DNA from: Kosakonia oryzendophytica
Lineage (GTDB): Bacteria; Pseudomonadota; Gammaproteobacteria; Enterobacterales; Enterobacteriaceae
Reading direction: 5' to 3'
NCBI RefSeq assembly: GCF_900094925.1
Contig: NZ_FMAY01000005.1
Location: 248,001-312,000 of the forward strand
DNA: 64,000 nt
Every line of letters begins with the position of its first letter. Position 1 is the stretch's first letter. Below the pieces are notes generated by a model, which saw only the letters and a program-made list of their open reading frames with translations, made no database searches and was not told the DNA's origin. Of the stretch, positions 35,228 through 44,926 are shown piece after piece. The position numbers and the translations under genes are program-made.

Positions 35228-36415
35228 TTAGTGGATAAGCCCCTGAACACGGGTAATGGCGTTGTCATACACCGTATTGGCTTTTTCATTACGGGCCGCC
35301 TGGTAATATCTCAGCGCTTGCTGATAATCACCCGCCGTTTCGTAAATTTTGCCGATGTTATAATTTGCCCCGGCACGAACCGTTGGCGCACCTGCGCCGC
35401 TGGCTAATGCCAGCGCTTTACGGTTGGCCCACAGTGCTTCCGCCGTGCGACCGGCTTTCTGATACACCAGCCCCAGGTTGCCGTATGCCTTGCCGTTATC
35501 CGCCCACGCGTTGACGGCCGCCGTGAACTGCGCGATCGCCTGATCGTAATCATTTTGCTGGTAAGCCGCTTCTCCCAACAGGTTGAAATTACGCGACGCG
35601 CTCATATCCTGTTGTGACCAACCCGCATTGTGCGACGCGGTCCAGGCGTCTGCCAACGCAGGCGAGAGGAGCGTGCCGATGTTCGCGGAGTCGGTCGTCA
35701 CCCCTTCAATTTTGTTGATATCGACAAAGTCGCCCGATGGGGTGATTTTAAATACCGTCCACAGATTCCCGGTCTGATGCTGCGGAACATAATAGGTTCT
35801 CACCAGCGATTCACCGACGTAGACAAACACTTTCGCCTGGCTTTCGGACAAGCGTGTCGTGCCCGGATTTAAGCGATCGGTAAAGTCATGGATAGCGTAG
35901 ACATAGGACTGACCATTCTGCCGTGCTGTCAGGGTGATGGTTTCAGGACCATAACTGTCTGTATCGTCAACATCCAGATTGCCGTTATCACCCTCTTGAT
36001 GGTCGAAATAAATATGGTTGCCCGGATAAACAATATGCGAATCCAGATCCTCAGGCTGCGCTCCCCAGGTTAAGACCACACGCATACTGTCCAGCCCGCT
36101 CAGTACCGGGCTTAACGCATACGACATGCCGTTACAGGGGCATTTCACCACCAGATTTGAATAACCGTTTTTTTTGACAATCAGCAGCGTGTCGCTGGTA
36201 TCGGGCAACGCGCTCTCCAGTACGGCCTGTCCCTGTGCGTTCGTCGTCGCCTTGATCGCGCTTTCACCGTTTCGTTGCAGCATAAGCTGTGCATCGGGGA
36301 TTTTCGCGTCTTTGACCACGGCGCTCAGAATTTCAACCTGGGTTGTGCTGGCCGAACCATAGCCAGACAACAGAAAAAGCGGTACAAGCAGCCATGACTT
36401 CATATTACTCTTCAT
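35228..36415 (-). CDS. Exported DUF2135 protein with C-terminal TPR repeats (YfaP-like)
   Basis: This 395-residue protein has a Sec signal peptide (WLLVPLFLLSGYGSAS, cut near residue 23), an N-terminal beta region, and a DUF2135 domain as in E. coli YfaP (VVLTWGAQPEDLDSHIVYPG, then HIYFDHQEGDNGNLDVDDTD, about residues 110-215). Three TPR units follow (about 275-385, each with the G/Y-x-A pattern). It is presumably periplasmic and may mediate protein contacts; function unknown. The start could also be the fifth codon. The 215 bp upstream (36416-36630) show no gene. Confidence 0.78.
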   Translation of the reverse strand: MKSNMKSWLLVPLFLLSGYGSASTTQVEILSAVVKDAKIPDAQLMLQRNGESAIKATTNAQGQAVLESALPDTSDTLLIVKKNGYSNLVVKCPCNGMSYALSPVLSGLDSMRVVLTWGAQPEDLDSHIVYPGNHIYFDHQEGDNGNLDVDDTDSYGPETITLTARQNGQSYVYAIHDFTDRLNPGTTRLSESQAKVFVYVGESLVRTYYVPQHQTGNLWTVFKITPSGDFVDINKIEGVTTDSANIGTLLSPALADAWTASHNAGWSQQDMSASRNFNLLGEAAYQQNDYDQAIAQFTAAVNAWADNGKAYGNLGLVYQKAGRTAEALWANRKALALASGAGAPTVRAGANYNIGKIYETAGDYQQALRYYQAARNEKANTVYDNAITRVQGLIH

Positions 36416-36630
36416 TTAATCCCTTAATATCCTGGCAAATTTATGCCCTGTTACGTTGTCATCATCTCCCCGTCCGGTTATCGGCGACCGGAGGAGGAGG
36501 TAAAAAGCTGGCGAACAGTCATACCGCATTCTGCTCACTCAGCCAATTTGAACTATTCGCGCGGATTATACTTACCGCAACACCATGAACAAAATGCATT
36601 TTTACGAACCCTGCGTGTGGCAGTGCGCGG

Positions 36631-37734
36631 TTAATCATGCCCGTCGTGTTTCGCCGCGAACAGATGCGTCATATCGCCGCCCATTCGGGTATTTTGTAGC
36701 GGTCTGAGCGCCGTGATGCGCTGGTTTAACGCTGTATCACACCGCTGAAGCTGGCACCAGGCCTCCAGCCAGGCCAGGTTGGTTGTGTGCTGTAAAAAAG
36801 CGCGATCCTGCGTTACCCCGGTTTGCTGTGCATAGGGGGCGGGGTCATCCAGCGAAGCAATGATTTTCGCGCCCAGCCGTTGTAATGCCTGGTTGTTTTC
36901 TGCCGTCACATCCACACCGTTCGCCCGCGCAAACAGGGCGATCATCACCAACGGCTGTATCGCGTAATTATGATAGGAAAAGGCCCGCTGTCGGCGGCGT
37001 AATTCATTGGGTAAAAATCCCTGTGCATCCACTTGCTGCATAGCGGTGCGGTAAATCGCCAGTGACGAGTCAAACAGATCCTGACGTTGGGTGACCACCG
37101 CAGTTGACATCAGTGCCCAGGCAGCCCAGTAGCTGTGGTTATTGACTTTATCCAGCGGCAGATCGCGCCATTCACTGGCAGTTAACGTAGCCAACTGGCT
37201 CAACCAGCGCGTGACGGTTTCCTGCTGCGCAGCATAAGCGGCAAGCGGGTGCGCCGGTGAGAAAACCAGTTGTAACCACGCCGAGGAGAAACTTGCCAGT
37301 GCCCATTTGCGCAGAGACTTGCCGGTATGATTCGCCGCTGCACCAGTTAATGCACCTGCGTTAGCCCACGCGCTAAGTGTGTTAACAACACAGGCGACAT
37401 AACGCGGATCGCCGCTGCGTGCCCAGGCGATCACCTGCTTACTGACCAGACTCTCCATGGCAGTAATGTTTTGGGTTTGATCACGAAACGCAGCTTCAGC
37501 CTGCGGGTTAAGCGTGGCACGGGCGCTGTCGGAGCCTTCGTATTTACTGCGGAAATCGAGCGTGCCGGTAAACGGCGTGGGAACGGCAGGGCAGTTGACC
37601 GTTTTTGCTGCATCAACCCGATGCGCGGGCGGCTGCATAAAACCGGAAGGGGGGTGTAAACTGTCGGCAGCATGGGCCGCCACCGACAGGACAAACGACA
37701 AAAGAAACATCAGGACTGCTTTGCAGGGAACCAT
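36631..37734 (-). CDS. Alginate lyase, polysaccharide lyase family 5 (AlgL-like)
   Basis: This 367-residue protein has a signal peptide (MVPCKAVLMFLLSFVLSVAA, cut near residue 22) and the PL5 alpha-barrel. The residues used by Sphingomonas A1-III lyase are visible: Asn-His in NNHSYWAAWAL (about residue 193) and Arg/Tyr in RRRQRAFSYHNYAIQPL (about 250). It should cut poly-mannuronate by beta-elimination in the periplasm or outside. No alginate biosynthesis genes (alg8, alg44, algE...) are near, so a feeding or biofilm-dispersal role is more likely than polymer quality control. It lies 44 bases after the chemoreceptor gene on the same strand, with no terminator seen between. Confidence 0.83.
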   Translation of the reverse strand: MVPCKAVLMFLLSFVLSVAAHAADSLHPPSGFMQPPAHRVDAAKTVNCPAVPTPFTGTLDFRSKYEGSDSARATLNPQAEAAFRDQTQNITAMESLVSKQVIAWARSGDPRYVACVVNTLSAWANAGALTGAAANHTGKSLRKWALASFSSAWLQLVFSPAHPLAAYAAQQETVTRWLSQLATLTASEWRDLPLDKVNNHSYWAAWALMSTAVVTQRQDLFDSSLAIYRTAMQQVDAQGFLPNELRRRQRAFSYHNYAIQPLVMIALFARANGVDVTAENNQALQRLGAKIIASLDDPAPYAQQTGVTQDRAFLQHTTNLAWLEAWCQLQRCDTALNQRITALRPLQNTRMGGDMTHLFAAKHDGHD

Positions 37735-37778
37735 GCTGCGCCTCTTTTCCGCAACGGAGTCCGTGACTATAGCAGGGA

Positions 37779-39317
37779 TCAGTTACCGCCAAAAACATGT
37801 ACCGCGCGATGCAGACGGGCGGCGCGTTCAGAGAGATCTTCAGCGGCGCTGGTCACCTGTTCCACCATCCCGGTGTTGTTGTGCGTCATTGTGCCGATGC
37901 GGGAAACCGACTGGTTAATCAACTCCAGTGCCTGCGTTTGTTCATGCGTAGCAACGCCAATCTCTTTGATCATGGTCGACATATTAATCACGCTGTCAAT
38001 CATGGCTGTCAGGTGCGTTTCCGTCTTCTCAACCATTTCCACGCCGCTTTTCACATTCGCCACGTTATGCTCGATCAACGACTGAATTTCCCGCGCGGCG
38101 GAAGCGGAGTGCTGCGCCAGATTGCGCACTTCGGCGGCCACGACGGCAAAACCACGACCGGATTCCCCCGCACGCGCCGCTTCTACTGCCGCGTTCAGTG
38201 CCAGGATATTGGTCTGGAAGGCAATACTGTCAATCACACCAATGATGTCGACGATTTTATTGTTGTCCGCAGAGACAGCCTGCATCATGGCGATGGTTTT
38301 CTTCATCACGTCGCCGCTATTCATGGCACTGGCGCTGGTTTCATCGGCACGGGCCATCGCATCGGACGCCGTTTCCGCCGTTTGCCGCACCGCGCTGGCG
38401 ATCTCTTCCACCGCCGCCGCAGTTTGATGCAAGTCAGCGGAGGTTTCTTCTGTGCGTTTTTGCAAGGACTCGCCTTCGCTGGTAATGCGCCCGCTAATGG
38501 TACGAATACCGTTAATCTGTGCGGAAACATCCCCAACCAGCGAGCTGAGATTTAACCCGGATTGGTTAACCAGTCGCATCAACAAACCAATTTCATCCAC
38601 GCGGTTAAAATGCCGGTAGTCGGCTTTACGCCCGGAAACCACTTTCTGCATTTGCGACAAAACTATTTTCAGCGGGCGAGATATTTGGCTCTGCAAAAAA
38701 ACGGAAAGCAGTCCGAGGATAATAATTGATGCACCCGCTTTGGTCGCAGCATTCAAGTCCGTATATTGTAATGCGACCAGAAGAGCAGCCGTAATTATGG
38801 TACCGAAATTGATACGTTTTGAAACATTGATGCGCTGAAAAAGAGATAAAAAAGAAAATAAACCACGGCGTACCACCAGCCCTTTATAGAAACGATACCC
38901 TTTAAGTTTATTCTCATTAACTTGTTGATAGAGTGCCGAACTGGCATCCACTTCTGCACGTTCAGGAATATTACGCACAGAGATATAACCGGTTAACTGC
39001 CCCTGCTGATAAATAGGGGTAACGTTGGCACGAACCCAGTAGTGGTCGCCGTTCTGGCGACGGTTCTTCACCATCCCGGTCCAGCTGTCGCCCTGTTGAA
39101 TAGTAAACCACATATCGCCAAATGCCGCAGGGGGCATATCCGGGTGGCGAATAATATTATGTGCCGCCCCCATTAATTGATCTTCATTAAATCCGCTGGC
39201 GTCAATAAATGCCGTATTGGCATAAGTAATATGGCTGTGCGTATCGGTTGTCGACAGCAACGTCGTACCGTCGTTAAGCAAAAACTCTTTTTGTGTAACG
39301 TGAGTGTTACGCTTCAT
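37779..39317 (-). CDS. Aer-like PAS-domain methyl-accepting chemotaxis protein
   Basis: This 512-residue receptor has an N-terminal cytoplasmic PAS domain ([38 protein letters not shown], and [21 protein letters not shown]; residues 1-115), a central membrane anchor (about 165-205, [14 protein letters not shown] and [13 protein letters not shown]), and the signalling hairpin [27 protein letters not shown]. This is the layout of the redox/oxygen receptor Aer, whose PAS binds FAD. Methylatable glutamine/glutamate helices flank the tip; no C-terminal CheR/CheB pentapeptide (it ends VHVFGGN). The start MKRNTHVTQ has TGGAG nearby. A sigma-28-like promoter lies at 39433-39460. Confidence 0.9.
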   Translation of the reverse strand: MKRNTHVTQKEFLLNDGTTLLSTTDTHSHITYANTAFIDASGFNEDQLMGAAHNIIRHPDMPPAAFGDMWFTIQQGDSWTGMVKNRRQNGDHYWVRANVTPIYQQGQLTGYISVRNIPERAEVDASSALYQQVNENKLKGYRFYKGLVVRRGLFSFLSLFQRINVSKRINFGTIITAALLVALQYTDLNAATKAGASIIILGLLSVFLQSQISRPLKIVLSQMQKVVSGRKADYRHFNRVDEIGLLMRLVNQSGLNLSSLVGDVSAQINGIRTISGRITSEGESLQKRTEETSADLHQTAAAVEEIASAVRQTAETASDAMARADETSASAMNSGDVMKKTIAMMQAVSADNNKIVDIIGVIDSIAFQTNILALNAAVEAARAGESGRGFAVVAAEVRNLAQHSASAAREIQSLIEHNVANVKSGVEMVEKTETHLTAMIDSVINMSTMIKEIGVATHEQTQALELINQSVSRIGTMTHNNTGMVEQVTSAAEDLSERAARLHRAVHVFGGN

Positions 39318-39432
39318 GAAAAAAACTCCACGATGGACCGCAATCAATGAGTTTTGCTGACGCGGTAATACGTGTGATTAATTTACCGGCCAGTGACTGT
39401 TGTTCGTTATTACCTGTGCATTTTCTACGAAC

Positions 39433-39460
39433 TTATCGGCAACGGAAAGTAGCAACATTA
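39433..39460 (-). promoter_or_regulatory. Sigma-28 (FliA) promoter of the Aer-like receptor
   Basis: On the leftward strand GCCGATAA (39440-39433) is an exact sigma-28 -10 element. TAATGTTG (39460-39453) matches the -35 consensus TAAAGTTT at six of eight bases with a 12-base spacer. The start point would give a leader of about 105-110 bases before the receptor ATG. Confidence 0.7.
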
Positions 39461-39801
39461 AATATTTTTTTAGTCATGCTTACGCCTTAACTTTTAAATA
39501 TTGTTATGATTTTGCGACAAAAAAAAGACTGATTAAAATCTTCGGCGAGATAAGTAAATCCTTAAGCTAAATTATCAGCCAGACATCCGATAAAGCATGA
39601 AAAATAATCGCAGAACAAACAGAAATGTTAACAGGAAAAATAGCTGTATTTACATTAAAACACTATTTCAAAGCCCACAATGCCGTGCAACTTGCTGCTC
39701 AGTAATACAGCAATACTTAAATCGTATGACAACAGAGCGGATAAAGACATGATAATTTACAGGGTTAATAAGAAGGGTATCGCTTATTTTTACGGCGGTC
39801 A

Positions 39802-39826
39802 CCGGCGGCGGAATATCCGCCGCCGG
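39802..39826 (-). terminator. Strong GC hairpin after the amino-acid importer ATPase
   Basis: CCGGCGGCGG (39802-39811), loop AATAT and CCGCCGCCGG (39817-39826) form a perfect 10-bp stem five bases after the leftward ATPase stop. The leftward strand continues GTGACCGCCG, without an immediate T-run, so it may act as a 3' stabiliser or imperfect terminator. Confidence 0.6.
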
Positions 39827-39830
39827 GAGA

Positions 39831-40586
39831 TTAATGGCTGAGGATTTGATCGAGGAACTGGCGGGTACGCGGATGCGCCGGTTGTGTAAAGAACGTTTCT
39901 GGCGCAGCAGACTCGACAATGCGACCCTCCGCCATCAGGATCACATTGTCCGCCACGGTACGCGCAAAACCCATCTCGTGCGTCACCACAATCATGGTCA
40001 TGCCGCTCTCCGCCAGATCAAGCATCACATCCAGCACCTCTTTGATCATTTCCGGATCGAGCGCCGAGGTCGGCTCATCAAACAGCATGATTTCCGGCTG
40101 CATACACAGGGCGCGGGCAATCGCCACACGCTGCTGTTGCCCACCAGACAATTGCAGTGGAAACTTATGCGCCTGGTTGGCTATGTGCACCTTTTCCAGA
40201 TAGTGCATCGCCAGTTCTGTCGCCTGCGTTCGCGTCATCTTGCGCACCAGCGTCGGCCCGATAATCAGGTTATCCAGCACGCTTAAATGCGGGAACAGAT
40301 TAAACTGCTGGAACAGCATGCCAATGCTCAAACGGATCCGGCTGATGTTGCGCACGTTGTCATTCATTTCGATGCCGTTCACCAGAATCTGCCCCTTCTG
40401 ATGCTCTTCAAGACGGTTAATACAACGGATAAGCGTCGATTTACCGGAACCGGACGGGCCGCAGATCACCACACGTTCGCCTTTTTTCACGCTCAGCGAC
40501 ACCTCGTCCAGCACCTGGAATTTCCCGTACCATTTGCTGACCGATTTCATCTCAATTATCGCATCGCGCGATGTTATGTCCTGCAT
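39831..40586 (-). CDS. General L-amino-acid-type ABC transporter ATPase (AapP/YhdZ-like)
   Basis: This 251-residue polar amino acid ATPase has Walker [10 protein letters not shown] (about residue 42), signature [17 protein letters not shown] and Walker [16 protein letters not shown], with [13 protein letters not shown] after it. It resembles E. coli YhdZ and Rhizobium AapP and powers the importer whose permeases and binding protein lie directly upstream. It overlaps the AapM-like gene by one base. The regulator is probably the GntR/FCD protein at 47892. Confidence 0.9.
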   Translation of the reverse strand: MQDITSRDAIIEMKSVSKWYGKFQVLDEVSLSVKKGERVVICGPSGSGKSTLIRCINRLEEHQKGQILVNGIEMNDNVRNISRIRLSIGMLFQQFNLFPHLSVLDNLIIGPTLVRKMTRTQATELAMHYLEKVHIANQAHKFPLQLSGGQQQRVAIARALCMQPEIMLFDEPTSALDPEMIKEVLDVMLDLAESGMTMIVVTHEMGFARTVADNVILMAEGRIVESAAPETFFTQPAHPRTRQFLDQILSH

Positions 40587-41656
40587 CAGGAGACTCCTTC
40601 AGGGTTACGGCGGGCATCAATACGTCCTTCCACCCACATCGCATAGCGAGAGAGCAAAAAGCCGAATAATAAATACAACGAGGCAATAAACACATATGAC
40701 TCGATATAGTAGCGACGCCACTGCGGATCCTGCATCACCGCGCTGGTGGCCGTCAGCACATCAAACAGACCAATAATGATCACAAACGAGGTATTTTTCA
40801 TCGCGGCGATAATATGGTTGGTCACCGCGGGCAGGCAGATACGCAAAGCCTGCGGCAGAATGATTTTGGTGGTGGTGTGCCAGTAACCGAGGTTCAGCAC
40901 TGCCGCCGCTTCATACTGACCACGAGGGACCGATTGCAAACCGCCGCGGATCACTTCCGCCTGGTAACAGGCAAAGAACAACGCAATACCAATGATAATG
41001 CGCAGCAGTTTATTGACTTCCATATCCGCCGGTAAAAACAGCGGAAAAACATTCACCGCCACAAACAGGATGGTGATCAGCGGCACGCCGCGCAGCCCTT
41101 CAATAAATACCACCGACAAGCCGCGCAAGAAGGGCAACGGTGAGCGCCGCCCAAGTGCCAGCATCACAGAGACGGGCATACCAATAATCACCGTGCCGGA
41201 AAAAAGCAGTAGCGTCAGCGGCAGGCCGCCCCAGTCCGCAGAGGGCACCGGTTTCAGACCGAATACGCCACCGCTCATCAGTGCCGACATTGTCGCCAGC
41301 GCGATGAGCCACAACGGCCATAACAGGCGCGAATGCCAGCAGGCGGGGGAAAGCGACACGCCAACAGTAATAAACCACACCAGCATTGCCAGCGCCGCAC
41401 GCCACTGTTCATCATAGGGATACAGGCCGAACAGAATAGGGCGATACTTCTCGCCAATCACCGCCCAGCATGCGCCAGTCGCCGCCCGACATTGCTCCAC
41501 ATTACCGCTCAGCCCGACAGCGTTAATGACGCCCCAGCGCAGCAATGATGTTCCCACCATCAGGATCACTGTCAGCAGCAGAAGTGTCAGTACCGTTTGC
41601 AAAATGCTGCTGAAAAGATGACGTCGCAGCCAGAAAAGCACAGGGTTTTGCATCAC
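40586..41656 (-). CDS. General L-amino-acid-type ABC permease (AapM/YhdY-like)
   Basis: This 356-residue inner-membrane permease has an extended N-terminal part (about five helices) before the standard polar amino acid permease core, as in AapM. The EAA loop is [31 protein letters not shown] (about residues 245-275). It forms the channel with the AapQ-like permease, six bases upstream. Confidence 0.9.
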   Translation of the reverse strand: MMQNPVLFWLRRHLFSSILQTVLTLLLLTVILMVGTSLLRWGVINAVGLSGNVEQCRAATGACWAVIGEKYRPILFGLYPYDEQWRAALAMLVWFITVGVSLSPACWHSRLLWPLWLIALATMSALMSGGVFGLKPVPSADWGGLPLTLLLFSGTVIIGMPVSVMLALGRRSPLPFLRGLSVVFIEGLRGVPLITILFVAVNVFPLFLPADMEVNKLLRIIIGIALFFACYQAEVIRGGLQSVPRGQYEAAAVLNLGYWHTTTKIILPQALRICLPAVTNHIIAAMKNTSFVIIIGLFDVLTATSAVMQDPQWRRYYIESYVFIASLYLLFGFLLSRYAMWVEGRIDARRNPEGVS

Positions 41657-41662
41657 GGTTCC

Positions 41663-42886
41663 TTAGCGCTCTTTAATGGCGACGTAACGGTTAAACAGGT
41701 TCATCAACAGGGACGTCGCGCCGCTGATAATCAGATATACCCCCATCATAATGGCGATCGCTTCCAGCGCCTGACCGGTCTGGTTCATTAGCGTATTACT
41801 GATATTCGCCAGCTCCGGGTATCCCACCACAACGGCGATGGAGCTGTTTTTCGCCAGGCTGACATACTGGCTGGCCAGCGGCGGCACCATCACCCGCATC
41901 GCCTGCGGAAGGATCACATGGCGCATCACATGCCACGGGGAAAAGGAGAGTGCCCGCGCCGCCTCAAGCTGCCCTTTGGGCACCGATTGAATACCCGCGC
42001 GAACGATTTCGGCAATAAACGCCGACGAGTAAAGGGCAATACCCAACAGCAGCGCAGTGAATTCCGGGCTGATGGTAAAACCACCTTTAAAGTTGAAACC
42101 GCGGAGTTCCGGGCGATTCAGCTCGTGCGGCGCACCAGCAAGCACCCACACCAGCAACGGCAGGCCGATAATCAGCGCAGCCCGCAGACGAGCCACCGGC
42201 ACCATTTTGCCGTGGTGCTCACGCCAGCGACGCGCGACGCGTGCAAGCAGCACGCTCATGACACAGGCCGCCAGCAGCGCGATAAAGGCCCATCCCCAAC
42301 CGCTGTGAGCCGCCGGGACGGCAAAGGTCAACCCACGGTTGGTTAAAAAACCCATGCCGGGCAGAATGATCGCCTCACGCGGCGAGGGCAGGTTACGGAT
42401 CACCACCGACCAGAAGATCACCTGCAAAATAACCGGTACGTTTCGCAACAGCTCTACGTAGCCGACACATACTTTCATCAGCAACCAGTTTTTCGACACC
42501 CGCCCGATGCCAACAATAAAACCGAGCACGGTGGCAAGCACAATGCCACACACGGTGACGTACAGCGTATTGAGTAACCCCACGGCCAGCGCGCGGGTGT
42601 AGCTGTCGCGTGGCGTGTAGTCGATAAGTTTCTCGCCAATAGCAAATTGCGCACGCTGATGCAGGAAGCCAAAGCCGGTGGCAATACGCTGCGCGCGCAG
42701 GTTATCCACCACATTGCTGTAAAGCCAGTAGCTAAACCCTAAAAGCAGCGCTGCCAGCAAAAACTGGTAGCACCAGCTACGCACGGTTTTGCTGCCAAAA
42801 AAGGTGAAAAGGCGAAACACGGTGGACTGCCGGGTCGTGTCAGACGCAAGGGCAAGCGCACCGGAGTTGTCAGTCTGTTTCATCAT
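41663..42886 (-). CDS. General L-amino-acid-type ABC permease (AapQ/YhdX-like)
   Basis: This 407-residue permease has the AapQ opening (WCYQFLLAALLLGFSYWLYSN, NLRAQRIATGFGFLHQRAQF) and the EAA loop GQLEAARALSFSPWHVMRHVILPQAMRVMVPP near residue 315. A long insertion between helices is typical of this subfamily. It partners AapM-like and the binding protein. Confidence 0.9.
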   Translation of the reverse strand: MMKQTDNSGALALASDTTRQSTVFRLFTFFGSKTVRSWCYQFLLAALLLGFSYWLYSNVVDNLRAQRIATGFGFLHQRAQFAIGEKLIDYTPRDSYTRALAVGLLNTLYVTVCGIVLATVLGFIVGIGRVSKNWLLMKVCVGYVELLRNVPVILQVIFWSVVIRNLPSPREAIILPGMGFLTNRGLTFAVPAAHSGWGWAFIALLAACVMSVLLARVARRWREHHGKMVPVARLRAALIIGLPLLVWVLAGAPHELNRPELRGFNFKGGFTISPEFTALLLGIALYSSAFIAEIVRAGIQSVPKGQLEAARALSFSPWHVMRHVILPQAMRVMVPPLASQYVSLAKNSSIAVVVGYPELANISNTLMNQTGQALEAIAIMMGVYLIISGATSLLMNLFNRYVAIKER

Positions 42887-42949
42887 TAAACATCAAGGTT
42901 ATTACGGGAGTGGAGAAAGGTCACCCCACCGTCTGGGGTGACCCGGCGA

Positions 42950-43999
42950 TTAACGGATCGGTAGACCGTAAAGCAAACCACCTTTGGTCCACAGATTGTT
43001 TAAATCGCGATCCAGCGGTTCAGTGCTCTGCGGGCCGAAATGACGATTGTAAATGTCGCCATAGTTGCCCACCTGTTTGACAATGTTGTACACCCATTTA
43101 TCATCCAGACCGAGTTTCTGCCCAAAGCCGCCAGTCACGCCAAGCAGGCCCTGTACATCCGGGTCGGTGGATTTCAGTTCAGCGTCGACGTTGCTCTGGT
43201 TGACGTTCATCTCTTCGGCGTTAAACGTGGCGTAAACAACCCATTTCACAATGTCAAACCACTGGTCATCGCCTTTGCGCACTGCCATGGCCAGTGGCTC
43301 TTTCGAGTAGATGCCCGGCAGGATGATATGGTCGTCCGGTTTTTCCGCATCAAAAGTTTTGATGCCCGGCAACGCGACTTTGTCACGGGCAATCACATCG
43401 CAACGCCCGGCAAGGTAAGCCGCAACATACTCTTTATTATTCTCGATCACCACCGGCGTGTAGTGCAGGTTACGCGACGAGAAAATCTGCGCCACATTCT
43501 GCTCGGTGCTGCTGCCCGGCGTGATGCACACCGTTGCGCCGTCAAGATCTTCTACCTTTTTCACGCCGCTGTTGGCACGCACCATAAAACCAGTGCCGGT
43601 GTAGAAGTTAGGCGGAGCGAAGTTCAGCCCCAGCGACACATCGCGCGTCAGTGAAGCGGTAACATTACGTGATAACACATCGACTTCGCCTGACTGGATC
43701 GCCGCAAAACGCTGGGCGGTAGAGAGCGGGGTGAAGCGCACTTTGGATGCATCGCCAAATACCGCCGCCGCCAGTGCGCGGCAGAAGTCCACATCCAGAC
43801 CTTCCCATTGGCCTTTGCTGTCAATCGAAGCAAAACCGTGGCGGGCAGGGTGAACGCCGCACACCAGTTCGCCGCGCGCTTTAATTTTCTTCAGCGTGTC
43901 GCCATTTGTGACGGGCGCATTTTCTGCTTGCGCAGGGAAAATAAAACTCCCCAGCGTCAGCAACAATACCGACGCCGCAAGGTGGGTTTTCTTCAGCAT
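42950..43999 (-). CDS. General L-amino-acid-type periplasmic binding protein (AapJ/YhdW-like)
   Basis: This 349-residue protein has a Sec signal peptide (LLLTLGSFIFPAQA, cut near residue 25) and the polar amino acid binding pattern GELVCGVHPARHGFASIDSKGQWEGLDVDFCRALAAAVF, then RFAAIQSGEVDVLSRNVTASLTRD. It is the first gene of a four-gene leftward operon. AapJ-type proteins bind many L-amino acids; here linkage to two MmgE/PrpD proteins suggests an amino-dicarboxylate or similar ligand (inference). An operator-like TTGTATAC lies 73 bases upstream. Confidence 0.9.
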   Translation of the reverse strand: MLKKTHLAASVLLLTLGSFIFPAQAENAPVTNGDTLKKIKARGELVCGVHPARHGFASIDSKGQWEGLDVDFCRALAAAVFGDASKVRFTPLSTAQRFAAIQSGEVDVLSRNVTASLTRDVSLGLNFAPPNFYTGTGFMVRANSGVKKVEDLDGATVCITPGSSTEQNVAQIFSSRNLHYTPVVIENNKEYVAAYLAGRCDVIARDKVALPGIKTFDAEKPDDHIILPGIYSKEPLAMAVRKGDDQWFDIVKWVVYATFNAEEMNVNQSNVDAELKSTDPDVQGLLGVTGGFGQKLGLDDKWVYNIVKQVGNYGDIYNRHFGPQSTEPLDRDLNNLWTKGGLLYGLPIR

Positions 44000-44071
44000 G
44001 GCTATTCCTTTTTAAAGGGTTGTTGTCAGATTAACTAACTGTATTTATTTATTTTTAAATAACACATCCGT

Positions 44072-44081
44072 TTGTATACCT
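44072..44081. promoter_or_regulatory. Candidate GntR/FCD operator before the amino-acid importer
   Basis: TTGTATACCT shares eight bases with TTGTATACAA at 47717-47726, in front of the divergent PrpD-like genes. Location in the 153-bp gap upstream of the binding-protein gene suggests that one regulator controls both units. Confidence 0.5.
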
Positions 44082-44152
44082 ATGTTCTTCACCTATAACG
44101 CATTTGGCAAAGAACGAATTCAGTAAAGCATATATGCCAAAGAAGTAAGGAA

Positions 44153-44914
44153 TTATTTCACCCATCCTTCTATACCCTGCCACAGCAGTTGCGCACTAAG
44201 CAGGATCATCGTCACACGAAACAGCACGCGGAACAGTTTTTCGGGCAAATTATCCAGCACCCGGGTCCCCAGCCAGGTACCGAGCGCGCCGCTGATAATC
44301 ATCGCCGCCAGCACCGGCAACCAGTTGGCCCAGGCAAACCCCATCAACCCAAAGGCCAGGATCTTCAACCCGTGCTGCAACACCATACAGGTGGCATGGG
44401 TGGCGATCAGCGGCTGGCGTTTCAGTCCTTGCGAACTGATAAGACCGGCGACCATTGGCCCTGTGGCACCCACAATCATCGTGCCAAGGCTGCTGAGTCC
44501 GCCGCCGATGATAAAGAACGGGCGACTCAATGGTTTTTGCTCCCCGCGTTTACGCAGCACCGACCAGAGAATAAACATCCCCAACGCAATACGGGCAAGA
44601 CTGTCCGGAATGATTGCGGCCACCGGTGCGCCCACGGCAATACCTACCGCGCTGCCGAGCAGAAACCACAACACCAGCGGCCACACTACGTGCATACGCT
44701 GGATCAGCGTACGGCTCAGGTTCGAGCCCATTTGCACCATGCCGTGAACCGGCATCAGACTGCTGACCGGCATGCCCAGCCCCATTACCGCCAGCAGGGC
44801 CGTGCCACCACCGAGCCCCATTGCCGCCGTCAGCGCCGAGGTAAGAAAACTGCAAAACACCATTACGCCTGCAAACAGGGGCGATATTTCAGGGGGGATC
44901 CAGGTGATGGTCAT
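44153..44914 (-). CDS. TauE/SafE-family anion permease
   Basis: This 253-residue membrane protein of the TauE/SafE family (sulfite/sulfoacetate exporter type) has about eight helices and two repeats marked by ALTAAMGLGGGTALLAVMGLG and GGGLSSLGTMIVGATGPMVAGL. It lies 12 bases after an MmgE/PrpD gene. It may export an acidic end product of the pathway or import an organic anion; the substrate is not known. Confidence 0.82.
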   Translation of the reverse strand: MTITWIPPEISPLFAGVMVFCSFLTSALTAAMGLGGGTALLAVMGLGMPVSSLMPVHGMVQMGSNLSRTLIQRMHVVWPLVLWFLLGSAVGIAVGAPVAAIIPDSLARIALGMFILWSVLRKRGEQKPLSRPFFIIGGGLSSLGTMIVGATGPMVAGLISSQGLKRQPLIATHATCMVLQHGLKILAFGLMGFAWANWLPVLAAMIISGALGTWLGTRVLDNLPEKLFRVLFRVTMILLSAQLLWQGIEGWVK

Positions 44915-44926
44915 TCGGGCATCCGG

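Larger units (their letters stand above)
39318..39830. other. 513-bp AT-rich gap with receptor promoter and importer terminator
   Basis: No convincing gene is present on either strand. The gap holds a sigma-28-type promoter (39433-39460), two copies of TTAAATATT (39458-39466 and 39494-39502) and, at the right end, the hairpin after the amino-acid importer (39802-39826). The middle (about 39460-39760) is markedly AT-rich compared with the flanking genes and otherwise featureless to me. Confidence 0.6.

Noticed and set aside
36443-36634. 63-codon rightward frame between the alginate lyase and DUF2135 genes
   Set aside because: No convincing ribosome-binding site, no similarity that I recognise, and it ends over the stop of the lyase gene.
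39460-39760. AT-rich gap as a possible mobile-element remnant or small RNA
   Set aside because: No terminal repeats, transposase fragment, or promoter/terminator pair enclosing an RNA could be identified.
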